Below, one piece after another: positions 1-6,536 of a DNA stretch of 8,541 nt (within the stretch, counting starts at the first letter, position 1; every line of letters begins with the position of its first letter). The notes below the pieces were generated by a model. That model searched no databases. It was not told where the DNA came from and worked only from the letters and a program-made list of their open reading frames with translations. A program made the position numbers and the translations under genes. The stretch comes from Gammaproteobacteria bacterium (GTDB lineage Bacteria > Pseudomonadota > Gammaproteobacteria > Acidiferrobacterales > SZUA-150): assembly GCA_029880755.1 (NCBI GenBank), contig JAOUNW010000088.1:1-8541 (forward strand). The letters are read 5' to 3'.

Positions 1-30
1 GCCTGTTAACGCAGCACCCTTGCCGATCAT
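1..30 (-). CDS. Possible start of a further nos-cluster gene (partial)
   Basis: Downstream of nosR on the same strand, an ATG at 30-28 opens a frame reading MIGKGAALTG that stays open to the window edge. It begins 25 bases after the nosR stop, a spacing that fits an operon. The sequence before it (ending in CCGGG directly against the ATG) is not a well-spaced Shine-Dalgarno. Ten residues are too few to identify a product. By position it could be another nos maturation or electron-transfer gene (nosD, nosF, nosY, nosL or a cytochrome), but that is inference from the neighbours only. Confidence 0.35.
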   Translation of the reverse strand, partial: MIGKGAALTG

Positions 31-55
31 CCCGGTTAACTCAGCCGGTTTCTGT

Positions 56-2242
56 TTACGCCTGCGTGCCTGTTTTTTTCTGCAGCGCTTCCTGCACCGC
101 TTCCACCGGAATAAAGTACCCCTCGGCATCAATGGCGGTCAATGGCAACCCCGCTTTTTGACGGCGTTTGCGTTCCTGCGACAGCGGCGGACAGGCATGA
201 TCATCAAAATAAAGTACCATGCAGTCCAGGCATAACAGACATTCCCGGTGATCAATCTTGCCCTGAGCGTCGATAGCCTGGGAGCCACAACCCTTGGCGC
301 AGGCGTGACACGTGGTGCATTCGGCTTTTCGTTTCAATCCAAAAAACCGGAACGTTGTCGGGATGGCCAGGCCCGCACCTAACGGGCAAAGGTATTTGCA
401 AAACGGCCTTTCGGTAAAAATGGAAAGCCCGAACAAAATACTCCAGAACAAGACAAATGGCCAACTCCGGTTCCAGACACCAACCAGGAACGTGGTTTTA
501 AACGGTTCCACTTCAGCCAGCTTTTCGGCAAGGGGCATGGAATAAAACGAGATTGCCAACAATGAAGCAAAGATCAGATATTTTCCCCACTTGAGTTTGT
601 CGTGCAGGTGTCTTGGGAGTGAAAACTGAAAACGTTTCAGCCCGATCTTCGATCCGATTTTATACAACAGCTCGGACATGGAACCGTAGGGGCACATCCA
701 GCCGCAAAACAAACCACGTCCCCAGAAAAAGACGGTAACAATCATGAACCACCAGAACAAAAATATAAACGGATCGGTCAGAAACAGCTCCCACTTCCAT
801 TCATACAGCAAGGAATGAAACCAGGTCAGTACTTGCGTGATACTGGGCTGCCCCAGCGTGTAAAAACCGACGAAGCCGATACTGATTAACCAGAATCCGT
901 ATTTGGGTAAGGACACCCAGCGTTTGTCTTTACGTCTTGCCCGTCGTACCAGTTTATCCCGGTTGGCATACACCAACACTGCCGCCAGCAACCAAATTGC
1001 GAACACGGTAATTTCCGGCCACCTTGCTTTCCACGCCGCCAACCACACGGGATCAGGACGTTCGTAATGTGGCCGGCCACCCTCCAGGTAACGATCCGGC
1101 AACCAGTACTCCTGATCAAAGTTGGCAAAGGCTCGGGTGCCGGTTTCCTTGTCGACTTTGTTGCCAAGAAACACCAGGTCCCAGGGATAGGCAACACTGA
1201 ATGTGCTGCTGCGCATAATAAAGATACCGGATTCCTTGAACCGGGGCGCACCCGCCGCATGGATGCCATAAAGATTCAAATAATCCGTATCGCGAAAGGT
1301 GATTGTTTCCATGTCCTGTGCAACCTGGATGCGATCATAGATACCACCACGAACAAAACCGGAACCTTTAAAAGAAGCTGTGCCGTTGGCAATCAGGAAG
1401 ATTGGATGATCACTGGGCCCAAGCCCGGCAATAAAACGCTGGTAGTTTTCTTCGCCGAGAATGCTTTTACCAATGGCAGGATTTTTAAGATACCCGAAAT
1501 AAATATCGATATAGGGCTCTCCGCTACCCTCCAGCCCAACTTGTTGCGGTGTCACCGTCAGGCGTTTCACGCTGCCTTCATCGATCAACTCGTCCCAGGT
1601 GCTGAGTTTTTCCACATTGGAAAACGTTGCCCTGGGTTTCGGCTTGACCTTAAGAATACCGGTCTGCCTCGCCACTTCGTAGCCGCTGCGCATTATGGCC
1701 TGGTTCTCAGCGATCACCGTTACGGTGGCGCCGCTGATGGCATCCACGCTGATGTAGCCGTCCTCTTCCCGGGCCTTGCCGATCTCCACTTTGCTGCCGA
1801 CAAATTTACCGACATATTGGTTAATAAATTCGTCGAGATCCGATTCCGGGATGCCCACAAGCAAAATCGGTTCGCTGTGACGCAATATCTTGATGCCGGT
1901 AATGGAGCCTTTTGTGTCCATTCCCATCAGCGTAATGATGGGTTTACCGGAGTACGCGGGGATATCCACGATATCCGTGGAAAGGTAGACATAGCCAGTT
2001 AATTGTTCCTGGCCATCTTCCGTGCGATACCCCTCAACATAAAAAGGGCGGCCCTTGCGAACGGAAAATTTTTCGGCGCCCGGCAGTACATCCTGGCACA
2101 CGGTATAGGTGCACATCTCGGGGGACGAGAACAGCTCGGGGGGTAATTCTGATTCGTAAGAGCCTGCGTGAGCCGCTGAGAGACCTGATAACACGCCTAG
2201 CAGTCCGGCAAACCATCTTAATACAAGGTACCGCGATTTCAT
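56..2242 (-). CDS. nosR: NosR, flavo-iron-sulfur membrane protein for N2O reduction
   Basis: NosR is a membrane flavoprotein needed for nosZ expression and for sustaining NosZ activity, probably by passing electrons from the quinone pool to periplasmic NosZ. Visible, numbered from the ATG at 2242: a signal peptide (1-26, AHA before the likely cleavage); a periplasmic FMN-binding domain with the covalent flavinylation motif DAISGATVT (167-175, last Thr the expected attachment site); several membrane helices between about 411 and 609; the paired CxxxCP motifs CGWMCP (C513, C517) and CKYLCP (C615, C619); and a C-terminal ferredoxin part with C642, C645, C648, C652 and C668, C671, C674, C684. The length of 728 aa is normal for the family. 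A TTG four codons upstream (2254) also opens the frame, but the ATG is preferred because it starts the signal peptide directly. The Shine-Dalgarno is weak (GAGTG). It lies 123 bases after nosZ, so co-transcription is likely. Confidence 0.96.
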   Translation of the reverse strand: MKSRYLVLRWFAGLLGVLSGLSAAHAGSYESELPPELFSSPEMCTYTVCQDVLPGAEKFSVRKGRPFYVEGYRTEDGQEQLTGYVYLSTDIVDIPAYSGKPIITLMGMDTKGSITGIKILRHSEPILLVGIPESDLDEFINQYVGKFVGSKVEIGKAREEDGYISVDAISGATVTVIAENQAIMRSGYEVARQTGILKVKPKPRATFSNVEKLSTWDELIDEGSVKRLTVTPQQVGLEGSGEPYIDIYFGYLKNPAIGKSILGEENYQRFIAGLGPSDHPIFLIANGTASFKGSGFVRGGIYDRIQVAQDMETITFRDTDYLNLYGIHAAGAPRFKESGIFIMRSSTFSVAYPWDLVFLGNKVDKETGTRAFANFDQEYWLPDRYLEGGRPHYERPDPVWLAAWKARWPEITVFAIWLLAAVLVYANRDKLVRRARRKDKRWVSLPKYGFWLISIGFVGFYTLGQPSITQVLTWFHSLLYEWKWELFLTDPFIFLFWWFMIVTVFFWGRGLFCGWMCPYGSMSELLYKIGSKIGLKRFQFSLPRHLHDKLKWGKYLIFASLLAISFYSMPLAEKLAEVEPFKTTFLVGVWNRSWPFVLFWSILFGLSIFTERPFCKYLCPLGAGLAIPTTFRFFGLKRKAECTTCHACAKGCGSQAIDAQGKIDHRECLLCLDCMVLYFDDHACPPLSQERKRRQKAGLPLTAIDAEGYFIPVEAVQEALQKKTGTQA

Positions 2243-2319
2243 TTTGTCACTCAATCATGCCAACGACCGGCCAACCGGCCCACTACCTTAACCTTGAGTC
2301 GCGCAACGAATCAACAGCA

Positions 2320-2344
2320 AAGACGGGGAGAAACTCCCCGTCTT
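2320..2344 (-). terminator. Strong hairpin between nosZ and nosR
   Basis: A perfect 11-bp inverted repeat, AAGACGGGGAG and CTCCCCGTCTT, with a 3-nt loop lies 21 bases past the nosZ stop. On the nosZ transcript the 3' side continues UGCUGUUGAUU, so the U-tract is broken. It could be a partial (leaky) intrinsic terminator or a 3'-end stabilising stem that makes nosZ mRNA more abundant than nosR mRNA. On the opposite strand no U-run follows, so a terminator acting leftward is the better reading. The structure is certain; its function is inferred. Confidence 0.6.
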
Positions 2345-2365
2345 GCCAGGGTATTGATGTACTAC

Positions 2366-4318
2366 TTAAGGAGAAACCATCAAACGACTGCGCATCTCCA
2401 AATGCAGCGCATGACAGAAGTGCGTACAGTAACACCAGTAGACACCGGGTTTGTCCGCCACAAACGTTACCGATTTGGTCTCCTGGGGGTTTACTATAAA
2501 GTTGATATTGTATTTGGGTATGGCAAACCCATGACCCAAATCCTCCACCTTATCGTGGTTGGTCAGGATAATGGTGACCTCATCGCCCTTCTTCACGCGG
2601 AACTCCGATAAACCGAAAGCCGGTGCAACCGAGGTAAGATGGATGGTGACTTTATTGCCCTGACGTTCGATCTTGGAACCATTGATATCCTTCACTGCGA
2701 GGGGGAACTCATCCATGTTGTAGACCTGGCGAGTCTTGATTTTATCGCGTTTGACGATGATGAAGTCATGCGGTTCCGGCCATACGGATGTTTCATGCAC
2801 CAGGCGCATTTTTTCACCGCTGATGTCGATGGTTTGCTCGTTTTCCGGATGCAGCGGACCCACCGGAAGATAACGATCCTTGGAGAACTTGCAACCGATC
2901 ACCAGCCATTTACCATCGGCCTCTTTGGTTTCATTCATGGAGGCGTTCAAGTGGCCAGGCTGATAATGCACATCAATGCGGTCTTCCACCACTTTGACGT
3001 TCTTGTCACCGGCATAGGCCTTGATAGCAGCATCAATGTTCCATTTCACAATCTGGCTGTCCAGGAACAAGGTGGTGTAGGCACTGCCACGGTTATCAAA
3101 CGCCGTGTGCAGCGGCCCGAGACCGATCTCCGGTTCCGCGACGACGGCATCGCGTGGCTCTTTGGTATGACCTTCAAACCAGTGCAGCACGCGCTCCAGC
3201 TCGATAACCGATGCGGTGGGCGATAATTTACCGGAACACACAAAATATTTTCCGTCCGGACTGGCGTTCACGCCGTGTGGGCTTTTTGGAATTGGTACGT
3301 AGCAGGTTACTGCGGTCTTGGGATCGGCATTGGCTGCGCGTGTACCATCAACAATCGGTACGTCCGAGCCGGGAATCTTGCTGACCTTACCGGCTGCCAC
3401 GGCGGCCTCAATTCGTTCTATATTAAAGAACACGCAGCTATCACGTTCCGCTGACATCATGTTGGCATACACCACGCCTTTCTCGGTGTTGTACTGATTG
3501 GATGCCGCCAGCTTGCCATCATAAGATGTTGCAACCAGATCCATATTGCCGTCCACCTTACATTGCCAGCGCACTTCCATGGTCTCTGCATCCACGCAGG
3601 TAAAAAGTGAATAATAGGCATCCGTGTCATCCATGTTGGTGCCGTTATTGGGTTGAGGCAAGCGGAACTCACTGCCACAAAAAACACGAGTGGTGTAATT
3701 GACTTCCGGTTTCACCGGATCGCGCTTGTCCGGGAAAATACCGTGAAACCCCTGCACATTAGGCAGCTCGGTAATCTTATCCGTCTCCATGGTGTCGCCA
3801 CGCATACGCGCAATACGGGAATGAATCTTGTCGTTGACCCAAAAATACTTGCCGTCATAGGTGCCGTCTTTATAGGAGCCGTGTACGTGATGAGTATCAC
3901 CGGTGGTGTATCTCAGGCTGCCGTCTTTATTGGTGCCCAGAATAGCCCTTGATTCATTGGTAACACCCCAGCCACTCATGGCGTCAGGATTGAATACCGG
4001 CACACGCTTGATTTCCCGACCGGAAGGAATACCCATGATACGCACTTCTCCTGAATGCCCGCCGCTCCAGAAACCATAATACTCATCAAGTTGCCCAGGA
4101 TGCACTTCCGCCGACGGTTGCGCTGGTGCTGCCGGCGCTGCACCTTTGTCTTCCCCTTTGCCGCATGACGACAACCCTACCGAAAGACCCGCACCGGATA
4201 ATCCTACCAGTGCCGCCGTACCTAAAAATTTACGGCGACTGATACCCTGTTCTTCCTCATCTAGTTCCAGGGAATTGTCCGGGCTTTGGCCGGAATTCTT
4301 TTCATTATCATTTTTCAT
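2366..4318 (-). CDS. nosZ: NosZ, nitrous oxide reductase (Tat-exported)
   Basis: NosZ reduces N2O to N2 in the periplasm, the last step of denitrification. From the ATG at 4318 (AGGAG seven bases upstream) it is 650 aa. In order: a twin-arginine signal SRRKFLG (27-33) and hydrophobic stretch to about 50; a lipobox-like LSSC (49-52) and a Gly/Ala/Pro-rich linker; then the seven-bladed propeller. The seven CuZ histidines expected for the family are all visible: H143 and H144 (DTHHVH), H192 (GFHGIF), H348 (KSPHGV), H404 (GPLHTAF), H456 (QPGHLNAS) and H517 (EPHDF). The C-terminal cupredoxin has the CuA ligands H596 (GHGF), C631, C635, H639 and M642 (CTHFCHALHLEM). The residue between the CuA cysteines that is Trp in the Pseudomonas enzyme is His633 here, and there is an extra Cys629. 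An upstream in-frame TTG at 4351 was rejected because it lacks a ribosome site. The Tat signal and neighbouring nosR suggest the clade I type. Confidence 0.97.
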   Translation of the reverse strand: MKNDNEKNSGQSPDNSLELDEEEQGISRRKFLGTAALVGLSGAGLSVGLSSCGKGEDKGAAPAAPAQPSAEVHPGQLDEYYGFWSGGHSGEVRIMGIPSGREIKRVPVFNPDAMSGWGVTNESRAILGTNKDGSLRYTTGDTHHVHGSYKDGTYDGKYFWVNDKIHSRIARMRGDTMETDKITELPNVQGFHGIFPDKRDPVKPEVNYTTRVFCGSEFRLPQPNNGTNMDDTDAYYSLFTCVDAETMEVRWQCKVDGNMDLVATSYDGKLAASNQYNTEKGVVYANMMSAERDSCVFFNIERIEAAVAAGKVSKIPGSDVPIVDGTRAANADPKTAVTCYVPIPKSPHGVNASPDGKYFVCSGKLSPTASVIELERVLHWFEGHTKEPRDAVVAEPEIGLGPLHTAFDNRGSAYTTLFLDSQIVKWNIDAAIKAYAGDKNVKVVEDRIDVHYQPGHLNASMNETKEADGKWLVIGCKFSKDRYLPVGPLHPENEQTIDISGEKMRLVHETSVWPEPHDFIIVKRDKIKTRQVYNMDEFPLAVKDINGSKIERQGNKVTIHLTSVAPAFGLSEFRVKKGDEVTIILTNHDKVEDLGHGFAIPKYNINFIVNPQETKSVTFVADKPGVYWCYCTHFCHALHLEMRSRLMVSP

Positions 4319-4325
4319 ACTTACA

Positions 4326-4330
4326 CTCCT
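4326..4330 (-). promoter_or_regulatory. Ribosome binding site of nosZ
   Basis: AGGAG on the minus strand sits seven bases before the ATG at 4318. It decides the nosZ start in favour of the MKNDNEK form over the TTG eleven codons upstream, which would place this site inside the coding region. Confidence 0.85.
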
Positions 4331-4413
4331 GAAAGATAAAAATTTCACCAACGCTTTAACGTAAAATAAGCCCCGGCCTGAGAATCTCTACTACCTGTGA
4401 CAAACTGTCGCAT

Positions 4414-4419
4414 ATTATT
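4414..4419 (-). promoter_or_regulatory. -10 element of the nosZ promoter
   Basis: AATAAT (5 of 6 matches to TATAAT) lies exactly where a class II FNR-type activator bound at -41.5 would need it: 22 bases separate it from the end of the TTGAT-N4-ATCAA palindrome. The predicted transcript start is near 4407, giving a 5' leader of about 89 nt before the nosZ ATG. The match and spacing are seen; the start site is inferred. Confidence 0.65.
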
Positions 4420-4441
4420 GATCATGGCAGGTCGAATGAAG

Positions 4442-4455
4442 TTGATGTAGATCAA
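4442..4455 (-). promoter_or_regulatory. FNR/DNR-type activator box upstream of nosZ
   Basis: TTGATGTAGATCAA is a perfect TTGAT-N4-ATCAA palindrome, the consensus shared by FNR, Anr and the NO-responsive Dnr/NnrR regulators. It lies in the divergent region between nosZ and the PP0621-type gene, about 130 bases from either start codon. A good -10 is present at class II spacing on the nosZ side and not on the other side, so the box most likely activates nosZ under low oxygen or nitric oxide. The sequence cannot tell FNR from Dnr. Confidence 0.8.
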
Positions 4456-4498
4456 GCAACAAATGGGTTTGCGAAACTTTGCGCCACTCTGGCGAAGC

Positions 4499-4527
4499 TT
4501 GTGATTGCTTGTCACCCCGTTTATCCT
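4499..4527 (+). promoter_or_regulatory. Weak sigma-70-like promoter for the pilS/pilR unit
   Basis: TTGTGA and TATCCT, each 4 of 6 matches to consensus, are separated by exactly 17 bases and lie about 50 bases before the small-protein start at 4578. This is the best housekeeping-type candidate I can find for the rightward unit, but matches of this quality occur by chance. Confidence 0.3.
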
Positions 4528-4577
4528 TCCCGGCTGAATTTACCTATGATCTGCGACAATCTTTCCTCAGGAAAACA

Positions 4578-4799
4578 ATGGGATATCTAATTCGGTTTTT
4601 GATCCTTGCGCTAGTTCTTTGGCTGGTCATTCGCTATCTCAAAAAAATATTTGGGAGCGAAGAAAAAACAAAACCACTGAATACCAAAACGACCCAACCC
4701 ATGATTTCCTGCGCCAAATGCGGCGTTTACATCCCCAAGGACCAGGCATTCGTTGTCGGCGAAAATTATTACTGCTGCAAAGACCACGTGCCCAGCTGA
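4578..4799 (+). CDS. Small membrane protein with Cys/His zinc-like site (PP0621 family)
   Basis: This 73-aa protein has one N-terminal membrane helix (about residues 3-18, ending in a basic RYLKK stop), a polar linker, and a C-terminal module CAKCGVYIP (C45, C48) followed by YYCCKDH (C66, C67, H70). That pattern looks like a small treble-clef or TRASH-like zinc site. The layout matches the PP0621 family, small proteins often encoded just before pilS-pilR in proteobacteria; the family has no established function that I know of. The ATG at 4578 is chosen because AGGA precedes it by five bases and the helix starts at once; the frame extends upstream only by way of a TTG at 4479. It lies 106 bases before pilS on the same strand. 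A role in PilS signalling or the envelope is only suggested by the neighbourhood. Confidence 0.85.
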   Translation: MGYLIRFLILALVLWLVIRYLKKIFGSEEKTKPLNTKTTQPMISCAKCGVYIPKDQAFVVGENYYCCKDHVPS

Positions 4800-4905
4800 T
4801 TCCTTGGGTATGCTTTTTGCCAGCCCGGGGAAACTATGCTACTTGTTGAGCTATGGATTCCATTAACCGTCCCCTAGCCTGAAAGACTGTCCGTCAGACG
4901 AAACC

Positions 4906-6513
4906 ATGAGTTCTATTAACATCTCTCAGGATCAGAACTGGAAACTGCTCCAGTATTTCAATATCTACCGCGTCGCTTTGGCCACCATGGCAGCGGGCGT
5001 AGCGGTTATCGCCGGATCGGTCTCATCATTCGGCAGCGCTGATCCTAATCTGTTTCTCTATAGCAGTATCACTTACCTGGTGATAGGCCTGTTTGGTCTT
5101 AAAATAACCCAAACACGACAACCGGATTTCGAAACCCAGGCTAGTGTATTCTTTTTCGGTGATGTCACGTTCATCACGCTACTAATGCACGCCAGTGGCG
5201 GCATATCCAGCGGACTCGGTCTGTTTTTAATTATCGCCATTGCCGGCTGCAGTTTAATGCTCGGCAAAAAAATGACAGTGTTCTTCGCGGCACTGGCCAG
5301 TATCGCCGCTCTGATCCAGCATGGGTGGGGCTGGCTTACCGGCGCTGTTCCGATAGAGGCAATTACAGAAGACTTTCCCCAGGTTGGCATACTGGGTATC
5401 GGCCTATTCGCCACTGCTGCCCTTGGTCGCGCTATCGCCAACCGCGTGCATTCCAGTGAGGCATTGGCAGAACGCCGCGGTATAGATCTGGCGAATTTAA
5501 CCCAGCTCAACGAATTGGTCATTCAACGTATGCAGTCCGGTGTTCTGGTATGCGACGTCAACGGCAATATCAGCTTGAGCAACAACCAGGCGCAACATTT
5601 TCTCAACCTGTCTCCCGCCAATACCGCGATCGGTGATGTTTCTTCGGAGTTGGCGGAGTCGCTCAACGAATGGCTGGAGTATCCGGAAAGACATTTACAA
5701 AGACCGTTTCGTACTCGCATAGGCCACACACTTTTGCCGCGATTTGAACTGCTGGGCAAAAGCCCGGAGGCCGGTATTCTTATTTTTCTCGATGACGCCG
5801 CAATTCTGAAGCAGCAGGCGCAGCAATTAAAAATGGCAGCGCTGGCCCGCCTCACCGCCAGTATTGCCCACGAAATCCGCAATCCCCTGGGCGCGATCAG
5901 CAACGCCGCCCAGCTCTTGGCGGAAACAGCGCCCCCCGAAAGTCAGGATAGCCGATTGATAGAGATCATCAGCGACCACACACGGCGCATGAATACCATT
6001 ATTGAGAACATTACCCAATTGGCCCGCCGGGACCGGGTAAGTCTCGTGCAACTTGCACTCCATCCCTGGCTATTGGAACTGCGTGATCAATATGTTTCCC
6101 AGGTCCAACTTCCTGTGCGCGCCATAAGTATCACGGGTGATAAACAGTTGATGGCCTGCATTGATCCGGATCAGCTGTATCAGATTGTTATTAATCTTTG
6201 TCAGAATGCCCTGCGTTATTGCCCTTCCTTCACTGACGAACCATTAATTCAGCTGGAGCTTGGATATACCGAAGACAACTACCCCCGTCTTGATGTGATG
6301 GATACTGGAACAGGCGTTCCGCCTGGCATTATCGAAAATATCTTCGATCCCTTTTTCACCACCTCGGCCAGCGGGACCGGACTGGGGCTCTATATTTCCA
6401 GGGAATTATGTGAGGGCAATGGTGGCAGGCTGGACTATGTGCCGGAAAAAGCGGTCGGGGCCTGCTTCCGTATCACTTTTGCCAGTTCCTCGGAGTGCGG
6501 CACTTCCCTATAA
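4906..6513 (+). CDS. pilS: PilS, membrane sensor histidine kinase of type IV pilus expression
   Basis: PilS phosphorylates the sigma-54 activator PilR to control pilin transcription; in Pseudomonas it responds to the amount of PilA in the inner membrane. The 535-aa length fits the family (about 530). Visible in order: about six membrane helices between residues 20 and 180; a PAS domain (about 199-310, starting near LNELVIQRM and with SGVLVCD); a HisKA dimerisation domain with the phospho-accepting H322 in ASIAHEIRNP; and an HATPase domain with N box N430/N434 (VINLCQNALRY), G1 box D466-T-G-T-G and G2 box GTGLGL (490-495). All catalytic motifs are intact. No clear Shine-Dalgarno precedes the ATG, although the start matches the family length. 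It is followed by pilR after 23 bases, so the two are surely co-transcribed. Confidence 0.95.
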   Translation: MSSINISQDQNWKLLQYFNIYRVALATMAAGVAVIAGSVSSFGSADPNLFLYSSITYLVIGLFGLKITQTRQPDFETQASVFFFGDVTFITLLMHASGGISSGLGLFLIIAIAGCSLMLGKKMTVFFAALASIAALIQHGWGWLTGAVPIEAITEDFPQVGILGIGLFATAALGRAIANRVHSSEALAERRGIDLANLTQLNELVIQRMQSGVLVCDVNGNISLSNNQAQHFLNLSPANTAIGDVSSELAESLNEWLEYPERHLQRPFRTRIGHTLLPRFELLGKSPEAGILIFLDDAAILKQQAQQLKMAALARLTASIAHEIRNPLGAISNAAQLLAETAPPESQDSRLIEIISDHTRRMNTIIENITQLARRDRVSLVQLALHPWLLELRDQYVSQVQLPVRAISITGDKQLMACIDPDQLYQIVINLCQNALRYCPSFTDEPLIQLELGYTEDNYPRLDVMDTGTGVPPGIIENIFDPFFTTSASGTGLGLYISRELCEGNGGRLDYVPEKAVGACFRITFASSSECGTSL

Positions 6514-6536
6514 AATATTGCTGCTATAACTACACT

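Noticed and set aside
1067..2002. 311-codon open frame on the plus strand opposite nosR
   Set aside because: It lies entirely antisense to a certain nosR, has no recognisable domain, and its composition follows the complementary codons of nosR; a shadow frame.
2247..2258. Three-codon ATG-ATT-GAG-TGA frame just before nosR
   Set aside because: It is too short to interpret, has no ribosome site, and is likely accidental, though its stop four bases before the nosR ATG could allow coupling.
2268..2281. CCGGCC direct repeat before nosR
   Set aside because: It is only a 6-bp self-complementary doublet; it could form a small stem but nothing ties it to a function.
2639..3226. 195-codon open frame on the plus strand opposite nosZ
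   Set aside because: It is fully antisense to nosZ, with no ribosome site or family resemblance; a shadow frame.
4482..4494. Small inverted repeat CGCCA-CTC-TGGCG upstream of the PP0621-type gene
   Set aside because: Five base pairs with no T-run or known operator match is not above chance.
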